Source of the DNA: Rhizoclosmatium globosum
Lineage: Eukaryota > Chytridiomycota > Chytridiomycetes > Chytridiales > Chytriomycetaceae
NCBI GenBank assembly: GCA_002104985.1
Contig: MCGO01000262.1
Location: forward strand, 1-46,070
Direction: 5' to 3'
DNA: 46,070 nt
The notes beneath the pieces were generated by a model. The model had not been told where the DNA came from. It saw only the letters and a program-made list of their open reading frames with translations, and searched no databases. Shown piece after piece: positions 9,242 through 18,624 of this stretch. The number at the start of each line of letters is the position of its first letter. Within the stretch, counting starts at the first letter, position 1. Made by a program: the position numbers and the translations under genes.

Positions 9242-10222
9242 TTAACACCTGAATATTGTATGGTCAGGTTCAATGGGCAGGTTATAGAATAAATATTGGC
9301 ACTTGTGGCAGGGAACCTCAATCTCTTGAATACTATCCAAATGACGTTCTGCAAACTCTGATTCTCCACCACGTCCCGGATGCGGCCAAAACAGTGTCGC
9401 GTCTGCGTCAAATTTGTCAAAAAGAGAGGAATTGAATATCATCATGTTGTAGTCGAACGGAAAGGCTCGTTCAGGCCATCCCCCATGAATTACAACTTTC
9501 CCATTTTCAATGGCCGCGTACTCCATATCTTCGGGCAAACCAACAGCTACAATCGGCAGTAACCCAAACTTTTTGATTCCATAACACAACTCATACCCTT
9601 CTGCGAGCCCATACCCGTCATCATCAATTGGATGTACATTAGCATGAAATTTAAATGACCGAGTCAAATCGGCTACAAATTGAAGCAAAGCATTTTTTTG
9701 GGCGTTGCCATAGTTGCGAGTAGGACCATATGCGAAATAGATGAATGGAATCTTTGCACATTTCAACAAGCTTTCCAACTCCAGGTCAATATGATCAGAG
9801 TCTTCAGCAAGAATCCAAATAAACTGACGACATGATAGTGTTGAAGAACATCTGGCTGCATTCATTTCTTCGAGTCTTTTCATTTGTGCAAGATGGCGAC
9901 CAATGAACGAGATTCGATCCGCCCTCCAGTCATCACTGGGACGTTTGAGGGTTCCAGTAATGAAGATGAGAGTTTCAGTATCATCATGGATATTAAATCC
10001 TTTGGAAAAGCTGTACGACAATGTATGCGATCTGGGTTGGTTGATTATCTGAGTTGCACTTGATTCAGCAAGCAATTCATGAACCGACAGAGTTCTATTG
10101 AACGTGGATCTTGTCCAGTTTGCCATTTCACTTTCCGAAACTCGGCCAGCATGAATGCCTTTCGAGTGACTGCTTGGGTGGAATGCGAGAAACTGGGCGG
10201 TAAGCAAAGTTCCGAGGGCCAT
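9242..10222 (-). CDS. GT43-like glycosyltransferase, type II membrane protein
   Basis: It resembles family GT43 (beta-1,3-glucuronyltransferase/IRX9-like), Golgi enzymes that use UDP-sugars and Mn2+. The single exon gives 326 residues from an ATG at 10222. Near residue 88 is the opening strand I-F-I-T-G-T-L-K-R-P; then L-A-Q-M-K-R-L-E-E-M; I-W-I-L-A-E-D-S-D near 138; the metal/UDP-binding D-D-D in H-P-I-D-D-D-G-Y-G-L near 198; and F-P-F-D-Y-N-M-M-I-F-N, the acceptor-side strand, near 260. The N-terminus (M-A-L-G-T-L-L-T-A-Q-F-L-A-F-H) is hydrophobic, and the frame stays open upstream with more hydrophobic residues (T-F-L-F-L-T-V), after a CTATAG acceptor-like site, so a short upstream exon may supply the true start and a full signal anchor. 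No frameshift is seen. Confidence 0.6.
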   Translation of the reverse strand: MALGTLLTAQFLAFHPSSHSKGIHAGRVSESEMANWTRSTFNRTLSVHELLAESSATQIINQPRSHTLSYSFSKGFNIHDDTETLIFITGTLKRPSDDWRADRISFIGRHLAQMKRLEEMNAARCSSTLSCRQFIWILAEDSDHIDLELESLLKCAKIPFIYFAYGPTRNYGNAQKNALLQFVADLTRSFKFHANVHPIDDDGYGLAEGYELCYGIKKFGLLPIVAVGLPEDMEYAAIENGKVVIHGGWPERAFPFDYNMMIFNSSLFDKFDADATLFWPHPGRGGESEFAERHLDSIQEIEVPCHKCQYLFYNLPIEPDHTIFRC

Positions 10223-10632
10223 TACAGTCAGAAATAGAAAGGTCCGAGCTGGATGAATCTATAGCGCACCGAATATACGTTGAAGTTAGTAACTGGCTTA
10301 ATGCGCATGATTAAAGCAAGCAAGGTAGGTCACCATTTCTGTTAAGTGGCGGAATTAAAAAAATGGCACTCACTCATGCCGTTGCTTCACCAAAATTCAT
10401 TCATTAATTAATTATCAATCAATCAATTTATAACTTAAGAGACAAAAACATGTATAGCTGCATAGCAAGACAACAACTTGTCCTGAAATTATCGTGTCCT
10501 ACCCGAACAACCAAAGATATCGCAGAGAAGTTCCCGAAAAGCATGAACAGTCTGCATATGTGGCCACGACTACAATGTTACTCATGAAAAGGTCTCAAAG
10601 ACACAAGCAATTTTAGCAACGAAATCAGTTTG
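10223..10632. other. AT-rich divergent intergenic region
   Basis: It separates the GT43-like gene and the FKBP gene. The middle holds a degenerate tetranucleotide tract of ATTC, TTAA and AATC units (about 10392-10432). It probably contains both promoters; no clear TATA box is seen. Confidence 0.4.
10392..10432. repeat. Low-complexity tetranucleotide tract
   Basis: Short runs of ATTC, TTAA and AATC units follow each other here, an AT-rich microsatellite-like patch. Confidence 0.6.
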
Positions 10633-11584
10633 ATGTCTCACAGCGCCCGCGGAATGCCCCGGGGCCAACCACAATCGCGAGGCGGGCGAGACGGACCACG
10701 CGACGCACCACGAGACCTTGGCCAGCGAGAGGCACGTGGCGGCGGCGGTGGCGGCGGCGGCCACTTTGATCCGTTTGCGCCGAATCCGTCGAGCGGCCCG
10801 CGCTATCCCCCGGCAGCCCAGTCGCCGGCGGGAACGGGAAGAAGCCGAGGCGATGCCGATCGATTCGGAGGAAATGGAGCGGCGTCTTCGCGAAGGAACA
10901 TCAACAACTACGATCAACTCGACGATGATGGGTATGGCGGATCGCAGCCACCGAAGCAGCGCAATGCTGGATCAGATTCACAGCGCAGAAGGAAGATGTT
11001 TATTTGGATTGGAGTTGCAGTGGCCGTCGTGTTGTTCTGGGTGCGGGAGGTGCTATTGCCTATTTCCTCCTCAACAAAGGCTCCTCCTCATCTACACCCG
11101 CACCAACTACCACCGCAACTACAACTGCCGCTATTACTTCTACCGCAAAACCAACTGCCACAGTCACTAGACCTGCAGGAAATGCAACTGCAACTGCAAC
11201 TGGCACAGTGAATGCCAATGCAACTCCAAACTCAATGGCCGTCCAAATTGCAGACGGAATCACAAAACAATCATAACTCCTGGAGATGGTGTCACATTCC
11301 CAGTTGCTGGAACGAGCACTGTCACTGTTCTTTACACCGGTACATTTATGGATGGCACAATCTTTGATGCTTCTTCATTACATGGAAACGTGCCTTTCTC
11401 TGTCGTTATTGGTGCTGGAAAAGTGATTCCTTGTTGGGATTTGGGTGTTCCGAAAATGAGTGTTGGTGAGGTTGCGAAATTGTGGTGTTCATGGCAACAG
11501 GCATATGGTGAAAATGGTGACGGTCAGAATATCCCTCCAAAGTCTGACTTGAACTTCCAAGTTACTCTCATTTCAATCAGTTAA
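10633..11584 (+). CDS. Membrane-anchored FKBP-type peptidyl-prolyl isomerase
   Basis: FKBPs catalyse cis-trans isomerisation of X-Pro bonds. The ATG at 10633 starts an unusual N-terminal region of about 110 residues rich in Arg, Gly and Pro (R-G-M-P-R-G-Q-P and a run of eight Gly), then a basic R-R-R-K and a transmembrane segment F-I-W-I-G-V-A-V-A-V-V-L-F continuing G-A-G-G-A-I-A-Y-F-L-L. A Thr/Ala/Asn stalk leads to a C-terminal FKBP domain: V-T-V-L-Y-T-G-T-F-M-D-G, I-F-D-A-S, V-I-P-C-W-D-L-G, M-S-V-G-E-V-A-K-L-W-C, A-Y-G and F-Q-V-T-L. Pocket residues Tyr, Phe-Asp, Val-Ile, Trp and Tyr are kept; the usual Gly before Trp is Cys. One-base gaps near 11041 and 11265 break the frame. The topology (basic tail inside, FKBP outside or in the lumen) is inferred. 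Confidence 0.85.
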
Positions 11585-11723
11585 ACGTCGTGAGGTCTAT
11601 ACTATCAATGGAATCGGAAACTAAGCCACCCTTTTTAAATATTGATTTAGAGCATCTTCATTTCGTTTCCTCCTGTTTTGTTGATCAAGAACAGTACCAA
11701 TAAATGTTTTAGAACTAGTTGAG

Positions 11724-12167
11724 ATGTCCATATTCCGCAAAACAACATCTGTCTGGGCTGCTGCGCCTATCACGGACTGCAGTCTAACAACTATGGAAGG
11801 AATCGCTCTGGTCGTGGCAGGCAGAGACTTCATCTGCTGGCGTTCAAACATCGATGTTTGGCCACAAGCCAAGTCTGAACTCCTTCAATCCTACGAGGCT
11901 TCTACCCATACCAAAGAGATCCATTTGAATGATCTCGGGGTTATGTTGTTGTTTACAGAGTATATACCAAAGCGATCATCTCTTATAGCTGTGCGCAACG
12001 TTGAGTTCTTTGAAACAAAGATACAGCTTCCGACAGGCGATATTCTGATGGTTGATCCTGAGTTGGATGTGATTGCATGGAAAGTAGATGAAGGAGGAAA
12101 TGCGATTGGATCTGCCTATCCCTTGAAGCGATTCGTCTTGAAGGAGAATTATGAGCCTGTCAAATAG
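11724..12167 (+). CDS. Hypothetical protein, 147 residues
   Basis: An intact single-exon frame from ATG (M-S-I-F-R-K-T-T-S-V-W-A-A-A-P) to TAG. It has a hydrophobic/Gly patch (G-I-A-L-V-V-A-G-R-D-F-I-C-W) and a C-terminal part with alternating hydrophobic residues (I-Q-L-P-T-G-D-I-L-M-V-D-P-E-L-D-V-I-A-W), suggesting a small beta-rich fold. No signal peptide or known motif is recognised. It lies on the plus strand between the FKBP gene and the coiled-coil cluster, its stop only 8 bp from the convergent stop of that cluster's last gene. Length and good codon texture favour a real gene. Confidence 0.55.
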   Translation: MSIFRKTTSVWAAAPITDCSLTTMEGIALVVAGRDFICWRSNIDVWPQAKSELLQSYEASTHTKEIHLNDLGVMLLFTEYIPKRSSLIAVRNVEFFETKIQLPTGDILMVDPELDVIAWKVDEGGNAIGSAYPLKRFVLKENYEPVK

Positions 12168-12175
12168 CCCTTTCT

Positions 12176-13442
12176 TTATTTCTCTTTCTTGTGAAATATT
12201 TTGAATAATGAGAAGCGGTTTGGACTCTTTTGGGACTGTTTGTCGTCTCCCGATTGAAGTTGCGAAACCAATATTTCATGCTCGGTTTGAGTATTTGGGT
12301 TAGAATGTCTCGATCTCTCAGAACGATTGGCAACTTTCGGAGTGGGTGATTCCACAGCAACAGAACCTGAATGTGGCTTAGTTGCATCCAATGACCGCTG
12401 AACAGCTTCTTCAGTTGGGAACGATCCTAAATAATTAAAATCCAATGGAATCGGCGAATGTCCCCGAGTCGGAGCCTGGTTCAGATTCTTCGAAGGTGTT
12501 GGAGGCGACCCTTCAAGCTGCCTCTCAAGCCTCGCGTTTTGTTCCACCAACAATCGCATTTGATCTTGCATCTGTATCGTCAACGCTTTCATTAGTTCCA
12601 ATTCCGCTTCCGTCTTTGAAACGTGAGAAACAACCGAACGAAATGATCCTTCAGGTGGCGAGTCTACAGCTTTCCCAGACTTTTGACGACGCTTTGCCAC
12701 TTCCACTGCACTAAACTTTTCACTTTTTGCTATAGAGTCGGAGCTGATTTGAACCTCACTACCAGATACACTTGAGGTTTTGGACTGATTCTTTGCTGCA
12801 AACTCCATAATCGCGTAGTCGAGAGGCATCATGTCCATGTATGAGACCACAACAGATTTCGAGACGGATTCTTTGGCGGATTGAATCGACATTGTGCGTG
12901 ATAGTATTGAAGTTTCGTAATCTAAGGGATATTGCTCACGATATGACCCGACCCTGTTTTCCGCGCTGTGCTGTGCGTCTAGTATCTTCGTCACTGGATG
13001 AAGAATGGTGTCGCGTTGAGTCTTGTATTCTTGATCGATCCATGGAATCGCGTGAAGCTTTTGAGTCTTGAGAGGACATTGAATCGTGAGAGGAGATTCC
13101 ACGCAGTATTCCTCTCGGTTTTTTTGTATGCTTGGAGTTCTGGATGTGCTTGGCGTGTAATGTTGGGAGTTTGTGTCTGTTGAGTCTTTGGCTGGGATAT
13201 TATCAGACTTAAGAAGAGAAGAGCGGATCATACATTGTCCAGTTTTAAGTCACTAAATGTTACTTTCGGTCGCTTCGATTCATCAGGCGTGTTTGGCAAA
13301 ATATATCCAACCTCTGTTATTCCTGACAACGCGGTTATAAGGTTCTTGAAACTTCTTATCAACCCGATCCCGATACGCCCATACCTTGTGTTTGAGCGTT
13401 AATATGTCGTTCTTCAGGCCTCAGCGCATTGACGTAGCTCAT
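12176..13442 (-). CDS. Ser-rich coiled-coil family protein, copy 1 of 4
   Basis: Unrecognised family. Exon 1 is 13442-13385 (M-S-Y-V-N-A-L-R-P-E-E-R-H), ending in phase 1; a 62-nt intron follows, and exon 2 is 13322-12176. Family landmarks in order: V-T-F-S-D-L-K-L-D-N near the N-terminus; M-P-L-D-Y-A-I-M-E-F-A-A-K-N; a predicted coiled coil E-L-E-L-M-K-A-L-T-I-Q-M-Q-D-Q-M-R-L-L followed by E-Q-N-A-R-L; and a basic/aromatic end R-F-S-L-F-K-I-F-H-K-K-E-K. Between these lie Ser/Thr/Lys-rich, probably disordered segments. The protein is about 400 residues with no signal peptide or membrane segment. One missing base near 13230 separates the first 40 residues of exon 2 from the rest. The aromatic-basic tail could bind membranes or a partner; that is inference. 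Confidence 0.7.
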
Positions 13443-13544
13443 TGTGTCGGTATTGTGAAAAAAGAAATCAGATATAAAACAAACTCCCCTCCTACTTGCC
13501 AAGATAAAATCAAATAGAATTTTTATATACGAAGTTTATTTTAA

Positions 13545-14811
13545 CTATTTTGAATCTTTCTTTTTAAACATTTTCTTAAAGAGCGAAAATTGTGACTCTT
13601 TCTTGGTGGAAACGACGTTGTCTTTGCTGACAGGTGATTCAGATGTTGCGCGCGATACAGCTTCCCGCTCTTTTCTAGTTGTAGCGACAGAATACCGAGC
13701 ATCATGAGGATTTCGCGTTTCAATATCTATACTTCCTCCCACACTCATGGGAACAATTGATCCTCTCTTCGAGGGTCTATCTGAAGCTAACGAAGACGTA
13801 TCTGTACTTCGTACAGACTCCACAGACCGTACATGTGAGTAATGCGAAGTACTATACCGATCTGCCAACTCGACTGACCGAATAGTTCCGTGCGTTGGTT
13901 CATATCGATCCAACATTGCACGCTCTTCAAGTGCTTTTGTTAATTTCTTGTTTTGCTCCGTGAGTATCATCATTTGTGCTTGTAATTGTGCAGCTAGAGC
14001 TTTCATTTGTTCAAGCTCAGCCACTGTTTCTGTCATCACAGACTGGGCTGAACCAATAGGCGACGGTCCGACAGAAGGGTTCATACCATCAATTGAATGT
14101 ATTGATATTTGTCGACTCTTTGATTTCTTTGGTTGATTCGCTCGACGGGGTTGCGATGGCGAATCCATACCCGACGATTCCGATTGAGCTATGTTATGTG
14201 CTTCACTTCGAGACCGTCGCGAATTTGACGGACGAATATCATCGTTACTGTCTTTTGACTTGATGGATGGGGAAGGCGATATACCCGCATCTTTATAGAT
14301 TATGGGGCACCCAAGGAATCGCGAGAAGTAATTGAATCTCGCGAGGTAACCTGCTGGTGGTGTAACAGTCCTCCAGGACGTCCCTTCTTTACTGGAAGTG
14401 TTGAACCACCATCAAACGAATTTCGGGATCCATTGAACGAGCTTGCACGAATCACTCCATTATCTAAGGACGCGACAGAATTACGTCCCAATTTTCGTCG
14501 GATATCGCTGTCTTTGATCTTGCCCGGCACCAAAACAGATGAGTTGGAACGTTCGAGATCGTAATCACTTAGTGTAACTTCTGGGAACTCCAAGTCTTCT
14601 TCTCCAAGTACATCTTCCGTGACTGGTACCATTTTTAATGATACTTGCGATATTCGCGATGGAAAGGTATGGAGTTTGATTTGTTGAGATGGAGAGCTTG
14701 AGAAATCACCTGCAAAAACTTAGTTTGACTCTTTCTCATTTAAAGCGAGTTACCTGTTGCACTAGATGTGCGATTAGGACTGTTGGGGGCGGCTAGAACG
14801 TCTTGGTTCAT
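13545..14811 (-). CDS. Ser-rich coiled-coil family protein, copy 2 of 4
   Basis: Exon 1 is 14811-14754 (M-N-Q-D-V-L-A-A-P-N-S-P-N-R), 58 nt and phase 1, the same length and phase as copy 1. A 44-nt intron follows, then exon 2 14709-13545. Landmarks: F-P-E-V-T-L-S-D-Y-D-L-E-R-S-N-S-S; S-R-D-S-I-T-S-R-D-S-L-G; coiled coil T-V-A-E-L-E-Q-M-K-A-L-A-A-Q-L-Q-A-Q-M then T-E-Q-N-K-K-L; C-terminus F-S-L-F-K-K-M-F-K-K-K-D-S-K. The Y-A-I-x-x-A-A-K-N block of copies 1 and 3 is missing here. One missing base near 14305 splits the frame (G-A-P / I-I-Y-K-D). High Ser content and repeated R-x-S/S-R-D-S patterns suggest phosphorylation, by inference. Confidence 0.7.
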
Positions 14812-14860
14812 ATTCCAGGACAATGGCTTCTTATGTCAGTGAATAAGACAATGAATTTTT

Positions 14861-16362
14861 CTATTTCGTTGCCTTTTTAAAGAATTTCGAGAAGAAGGAA
14901 AACCTCGATTGCTTCTCAGGCTCCGGTGTTTCACTGTTGGACGTTGATGCCAAACTGCTCTTCTCTTTTTTTGTTGTTACTGCCGAAAGTCTGTGTCCCT
15001 TCACTGAACCCTTTCCAGCAATTTGTGAACTTGACGTTGACATTAAAATAGCTTGTTTTCAAAATGTGTTAAACGTTTAACTGCAAAGAGCAAAATTACC
15101 ATCGAAGCTGTTGCTCCTCGATTTATATTCTCGCGTCTCAAGTTCTGTGCTGCCGGCAATGCTTGAAAGGAGTGGCGCTTGAAAAAATGAACCTCGTGGA
15201 AACTGTTTCTGAAGAGGGGCAGCGGTAATTGTTTTAGGAGATGGCGTGCTGTTTGTGATTGATAATGACTTGTAATCCATAGCTACAGTGGCTGCTAACG
15301 CGACTTTGTCTGGAGGCCGTGAGCCGTAAGTTATGCTGTATCTATCCACACTTTGAGCAGTCACAAGCTGATAAAAGATTGAGTCAAACATTGTCAAAAA
15401 CGGGTCACTTACTGCTGTGAGCTTTTGGTTCTGTTCTTCCAGCAACTGCATCCGTGCTTCCATTTGTGCCGCCAATACTTTCATTTTTTCAAGTTCTGCC
15501 ACTGTTTGCTTGTGATTTGATATTATTGAATGAGCTGACCCTTTTGGAGATGGTCCAATTGATCCAGCTCGTCCATGTTCCAACGACTGTATTGACCTTT
15601 GGGACTTCTTTGGAGTCTCGGCAACGATTGATCGTCTGTCGGCATCTCTTCCTGCTGTACTAGAACGTGAATTTTTTGCTGCAACTTCAATGGCATATTC
15701 GGTGGGTAACATCTCCCGATCATCGATGCTAATTCTAGACTTGATTGAAAGTGTCGGGGACATTACTTCCGATTTGAATGTATATGATACCTTCTGAACT
15801 GGAGACCTCTGTTTCTTTGGAAGAGTGAGTTGATCATTGCTTTGTCGAATAGACTGTTGAGAAGACATAGAATGTCTTGATGACATGGAATTACGCGAAG
15901 TCATTTGATGTAAAATGCTTCCAGGCTTTCCCTTTTTCAATAAAGCTGGAGATATAGCGCTGTTGATGGAATAACGGGAGCCAGAACCCGAATCTGCACT
16001 TCCTGCCCTACTTCTTCCAGATCCATTAGAAGACATTGAATATCGTGAATTTTCTATTATATCACTGCCCCTGCTGTTACTTCTCAAACGAGCGGATCCC
16101 ACAGACCCATTGGAGTGCCCCTCTAAACCAATCTCACTCAAAGTAAACACAGGCATACCAAGTGCAGCCATATCTTGTGGATTATGAAGACTTTGGGGTC
16201 TAGACGATTGTTGCGCTTGAGGATTTCTTGATACTATGGAAGGCGCTGACTTTTTACGCGTTCGGGCTTGTATTACTGGTCCTTCACCAAGTGGAGGCTC
16301 TAATACCTACTTAGTCATCGTTGTAGTACAGGCAACTCACTGTAGGTGACATTATTATCCAT
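14861..16362 (-). CDS. Ser-rich coiled-coil family protein, copy 3 of 4
   Basis: This is the longest member. The main exon runs 16306-15413, then 15367-15100 and 15051-14861; the introns between them are 45 and 48 nt. A likely first exon is 16362-16341 (M-D-N-N-V-T-Y), but its phase does not join the main exon cleanly, so the start is uncertain. Landmarks: V-F-T-L-S-E-I-G-L-E; a Ser/Gly/Arg-rich stretch with repeated S-R-x-S-M-S-S; M-L-P-T-E-Y-A-I-E-V-A-A-K-N; coiled coil T-V-A-E-L-E-K-M-K-V-L-A-A-Q-M-E-A-R-M then E-E-Q-N-Q-K-L; C-terminus R-F-S-F-F-S-K-F-F-K-K-A-T-K. The 45-nt intron is a multiple of three with no stop, so retention would insert 15 residues. Confidence 0.65.
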
Positions 16363-16418
16363 GATGATCAAGGAATCGGCTTTGTTTGTAATAACAATGT
16401 GAGGAAACTTCAAATTTA

Positions 16419-17205
16419 TTACTTGTACCCTTTCTTAAATAATGCGTTCTGTAACGCAGACCAAACCGATGCTTTCTTGTTTGAAATCTTCTGAGGACTT
16501 ATCAGTTCGCCAGAACCAGCCTGCGAAAAGCTGCCAGAATCAACATTGTCGAGAAGCATATTCTTCTCGAACTCTGAAAGGACGACAGAGCCGCTTTCAA
16601 CACCTGGTTTAGAAGAAGCTTTTGAAACTGATCGGGATACATTTGGGGAACCATTCTGAGGCAATGAATCACGCTTTCCTTTTCGAGTCGATGATATGGA
16701 ATTGGATGGTGATATTCCAATTTGACGACTCATTTTTGGAATTCCAAGTGAATCTCGAGAACTTGCATCTGCCTCGTTTGTGGTCATATGACGCAAAGCT
16801 GTTGTGCCCTTCGGTTTATCTCGCAGTATTGGCGAAATTGACGAGTTTGACCCATTGGCACTTTTACTGGTGGTCACTATCCCATATTCAGACGACCTCC
16901 TGGAATCAGGCAACGCCTTCGTTTGAAAATCCGATTTCCGTCGCATCTGATTCGTCACAACCAAGTCAGATGAGTTCGAAGCTTCGAGGTCAAAATCACT
17001 GATGGAAACTGCTGGAGGCTCTTCCTTGTCTTGAAACACGTTCTTGGGTGGAAGCGCGGATTGGTTTTCACCATCAAATGGTTGTGTTGCGTTGGCTATT
17101 TGTTGTATCAAAGTCCTCTCTGATTCTTATATTAAGTCTCTGGACGTGTTCGCAAATCTAACCTTGCATCGGAACGCGTTCGCTGTCTTCAACTGATGTA
17201 GACAT
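16419..17205 (-). CDS. Ser-rich coiled-coil family protein, copy 4 of 4 (lacks the coiled coil)
   Basis: Exon 1 17205-17163 (M-S-T-S-V-E-D-S-E-R-V-P-M-Q), 43-nt intron, exon 2 17119-16419; about 247 residues with no frame break. The N-terminal half matches copy 2: P-A-V-S-I-S-D-F-D-L-E-A-S-N-S-S, R-R-K-S-D-F, S-S-R-D-S-L-G-I-P. It lacks the heptad block with E-Q-N-x-K-L and ends differently, in A-S-V-W-S-A-L-Q-N-A-L-F-K-K-G-Y-K, which still keeps an aromatic residue plus F-K-K close to the C-terminus. It is the most upstream gene of the minus-strand cluster. It could be a truncated or specialised member. The function is unknown. Confidence 0.65.
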
Positions 17206-17289
17206 CGACGTCTTTGTTTTCGTTTCACTGGCAATTATGTAAGACAATGACAGAGACGGAAAATTGGATCAGAAACCATGGTTGGCCGT

Positions 17290-17935
17290 TTATTCCAGCA
17301 TTTGCCGAATTGCAGCGCTAATTTCATCATACATTGGGTTATTTATGAATGGGCTGGGGAATTGGTGGCACCAGCATGCACAAACCACTGTCGATCCTTT
17401 CCTTCATATTGCTCACGTAACGCTATAGATCGATCATAACCCTTAACATCTTCTTTTCCGGCAATATGTATGGATGGAAATTGAAGCTTCTTAAACTCAG
17501 ATTGGTTGCTGACAGATGGTCCGCACACAAGGATTACTCCCTTCCACAAGTACTTGCTTTTATCCCGAATTGAATGCTGCATTCGAGCCGTCATAATAGT
17601 TGCCATTACAGCCCCTTGGCTGAAGCCGAGGATTGCGTCGAATGGACCTTGGATGGAATGACATCATTCAGAAAGCGAATCGACCGGTCCAGTCCATCGT
17701 ATTTGCCAAACAGGGCAAGCTTGTACCATGAATACCAAGGACCAGCATCACCGAATACTTCTACAATCTCAGGATCGGCATCTGCAATCATCGGGGCATT
17801 GACACTGATGAAATCTACCTCGGAGCCGAGAGCCAATTTCAATCCAGTTATTTGAAATTCCATCACACTTGCGTTGGTACGAAGGCCATGCAAGCAGAGG
17901 ATACGTTTCTTTGTGGGGGCAACTGAGTCAGGCAT
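17290..17935 (-). CDS. FSH1: FSH1-family serine hydrolase, copy 1
   Basis: It is an alpha/beta hydrolase of the fungal FSH1-3/human OVCA2 family, predicted esterase. The start is placed at the ATG at 17935 (M-P-D-S-V-A-P-T-K-K-R-I-L-C-L-H-G) to match copy 2; another in-frame ATG lies at 17953. Motifs: oxyanion region L-C-L-H-G-L-R-T-N; G-P-W-Y-S-W-Y; nucleophile elbow G-F-S-Q-G-A; H-I-A-G-K-E-D with the acid; catalytic His in A-G-G-H-Q-F-P after frame repair. Two single-base gaps (about 17650, just before the nucleophile elbow, and about 17368, at the catalytic His) break the frame. Restoring them gives full collinearity with copy 2, ending at TAA 17290. About 75% of residues look identical to copy 2, so duplication is fairly recent. 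Confidence 0.85.
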
Positions 17936-17973
17936 AACTTTCATATGACACATTAAACCAATTTATTACAAAT

Positions 17974-18624
17974 TCAATGAATCATTTTCCTAATAGCCGC
18001 ACTGATTTCGTCGTATATTGGGTTCTTAACAAAAGGACTTGGGAATTGATGTCCTCCAGAGTGTTCAAACAGGTGTCGATCTTTCGCATCATACAATTCC
18101 GTGAGCTCGAGAGAAGCTTTGTAAGCTTTATCCTCTTTTCCTGCGATATGAATAGACGGGAATTGCAGCTTTTTGAAGTTGTACGTTGCCTTCCCCTTAT
18201 CATTAATTGAGGGACCACAGGCAAGGATGACACCCCTCCATAGATATTTCTCGGGGTCTTGAATAGTGTTTTGCATTCGCGCCGTCAGAATTGTTGCCAT
18301 CAGAGCTCCCTGGCTAAAGCCGAGGATTGCATCAAATGGGCCATTTCTGGCAATGACGTCCTCCACAAACCGAATAGACCTGTCGAGCCCTTCATACTTT
18401 CCAAACAAAGCAGGTCTGTACCATGCATACCAAGGACCTGCATCGCCAAATACGGCCACGATCTCAGGATCAGCATCAACTGTCATTGGGGCATTGACAC
18501 TGATAAACTCCACCTCGGAGCCGAGAGCCAATTTCAATCCAGTTATTTGAAACTCCATGACGGTTGTGTTGGTGCGAAGGCCATGCAAGCAGAGGATGCG
18601 TTTCTTTGTGGGGGCGTCTGGCAT
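17974..18624 (-). CDS. FSH1: FSH1-family serine hydrolase, copy 2
   Basis: An intact 216-residue single-exon gene starting M-P-D-A-P-T-K-K-R-I-L-C-L-H-G-L-R-T-N. It has the complete set of FSH signatures: G-P-W-Y-A-W-Y-R-P-A-L-F-G near 68; D-A-I-L-G-F-S-Q-G-A-L-M near 98 with nucleophile Ser; S-I-H-I-A-G-K-E-D-K near 160 with catalytic Asp region; and S-G-G-H-Q-F-P-S near 188 with catalytic His. No leader is present, so it is probably cytosolic. The stop at 17974 lies 38 nt upstream of the start of copy 1 on the same strand, a very short gap for two independent transcripts. The substrate is unknown; short acyl esters or thioesters are typical of the family. Confidence 0.9.
   Translation of the reverse strand: MPDAPTKKRILCLHGLRTNTTVMEFQITGLKLALGSEVEFISVNAPMTVDADPEIVAVFGDAGPWYAWYRPALFGKYEGLDRSIRFVEDVIARNGPFDAILGFSQGALMATILTARMQNTIQDPEKYLWRGVILACGPSINDKGKATYNFKKLQFPSIHIAGKEDKAYKASLELTELYDAKDRHLFEHSGGHQFPSPFVKNPIYDEISAAIRKMIH

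Noticed and set aside
12445..12714. Plus-strand frames opposite the coiled-coil cluster
   Set aside because: The minus-strand genes have consistent paralogy, introns and motifs; the plus-strand frames do not recur in the paralogues.
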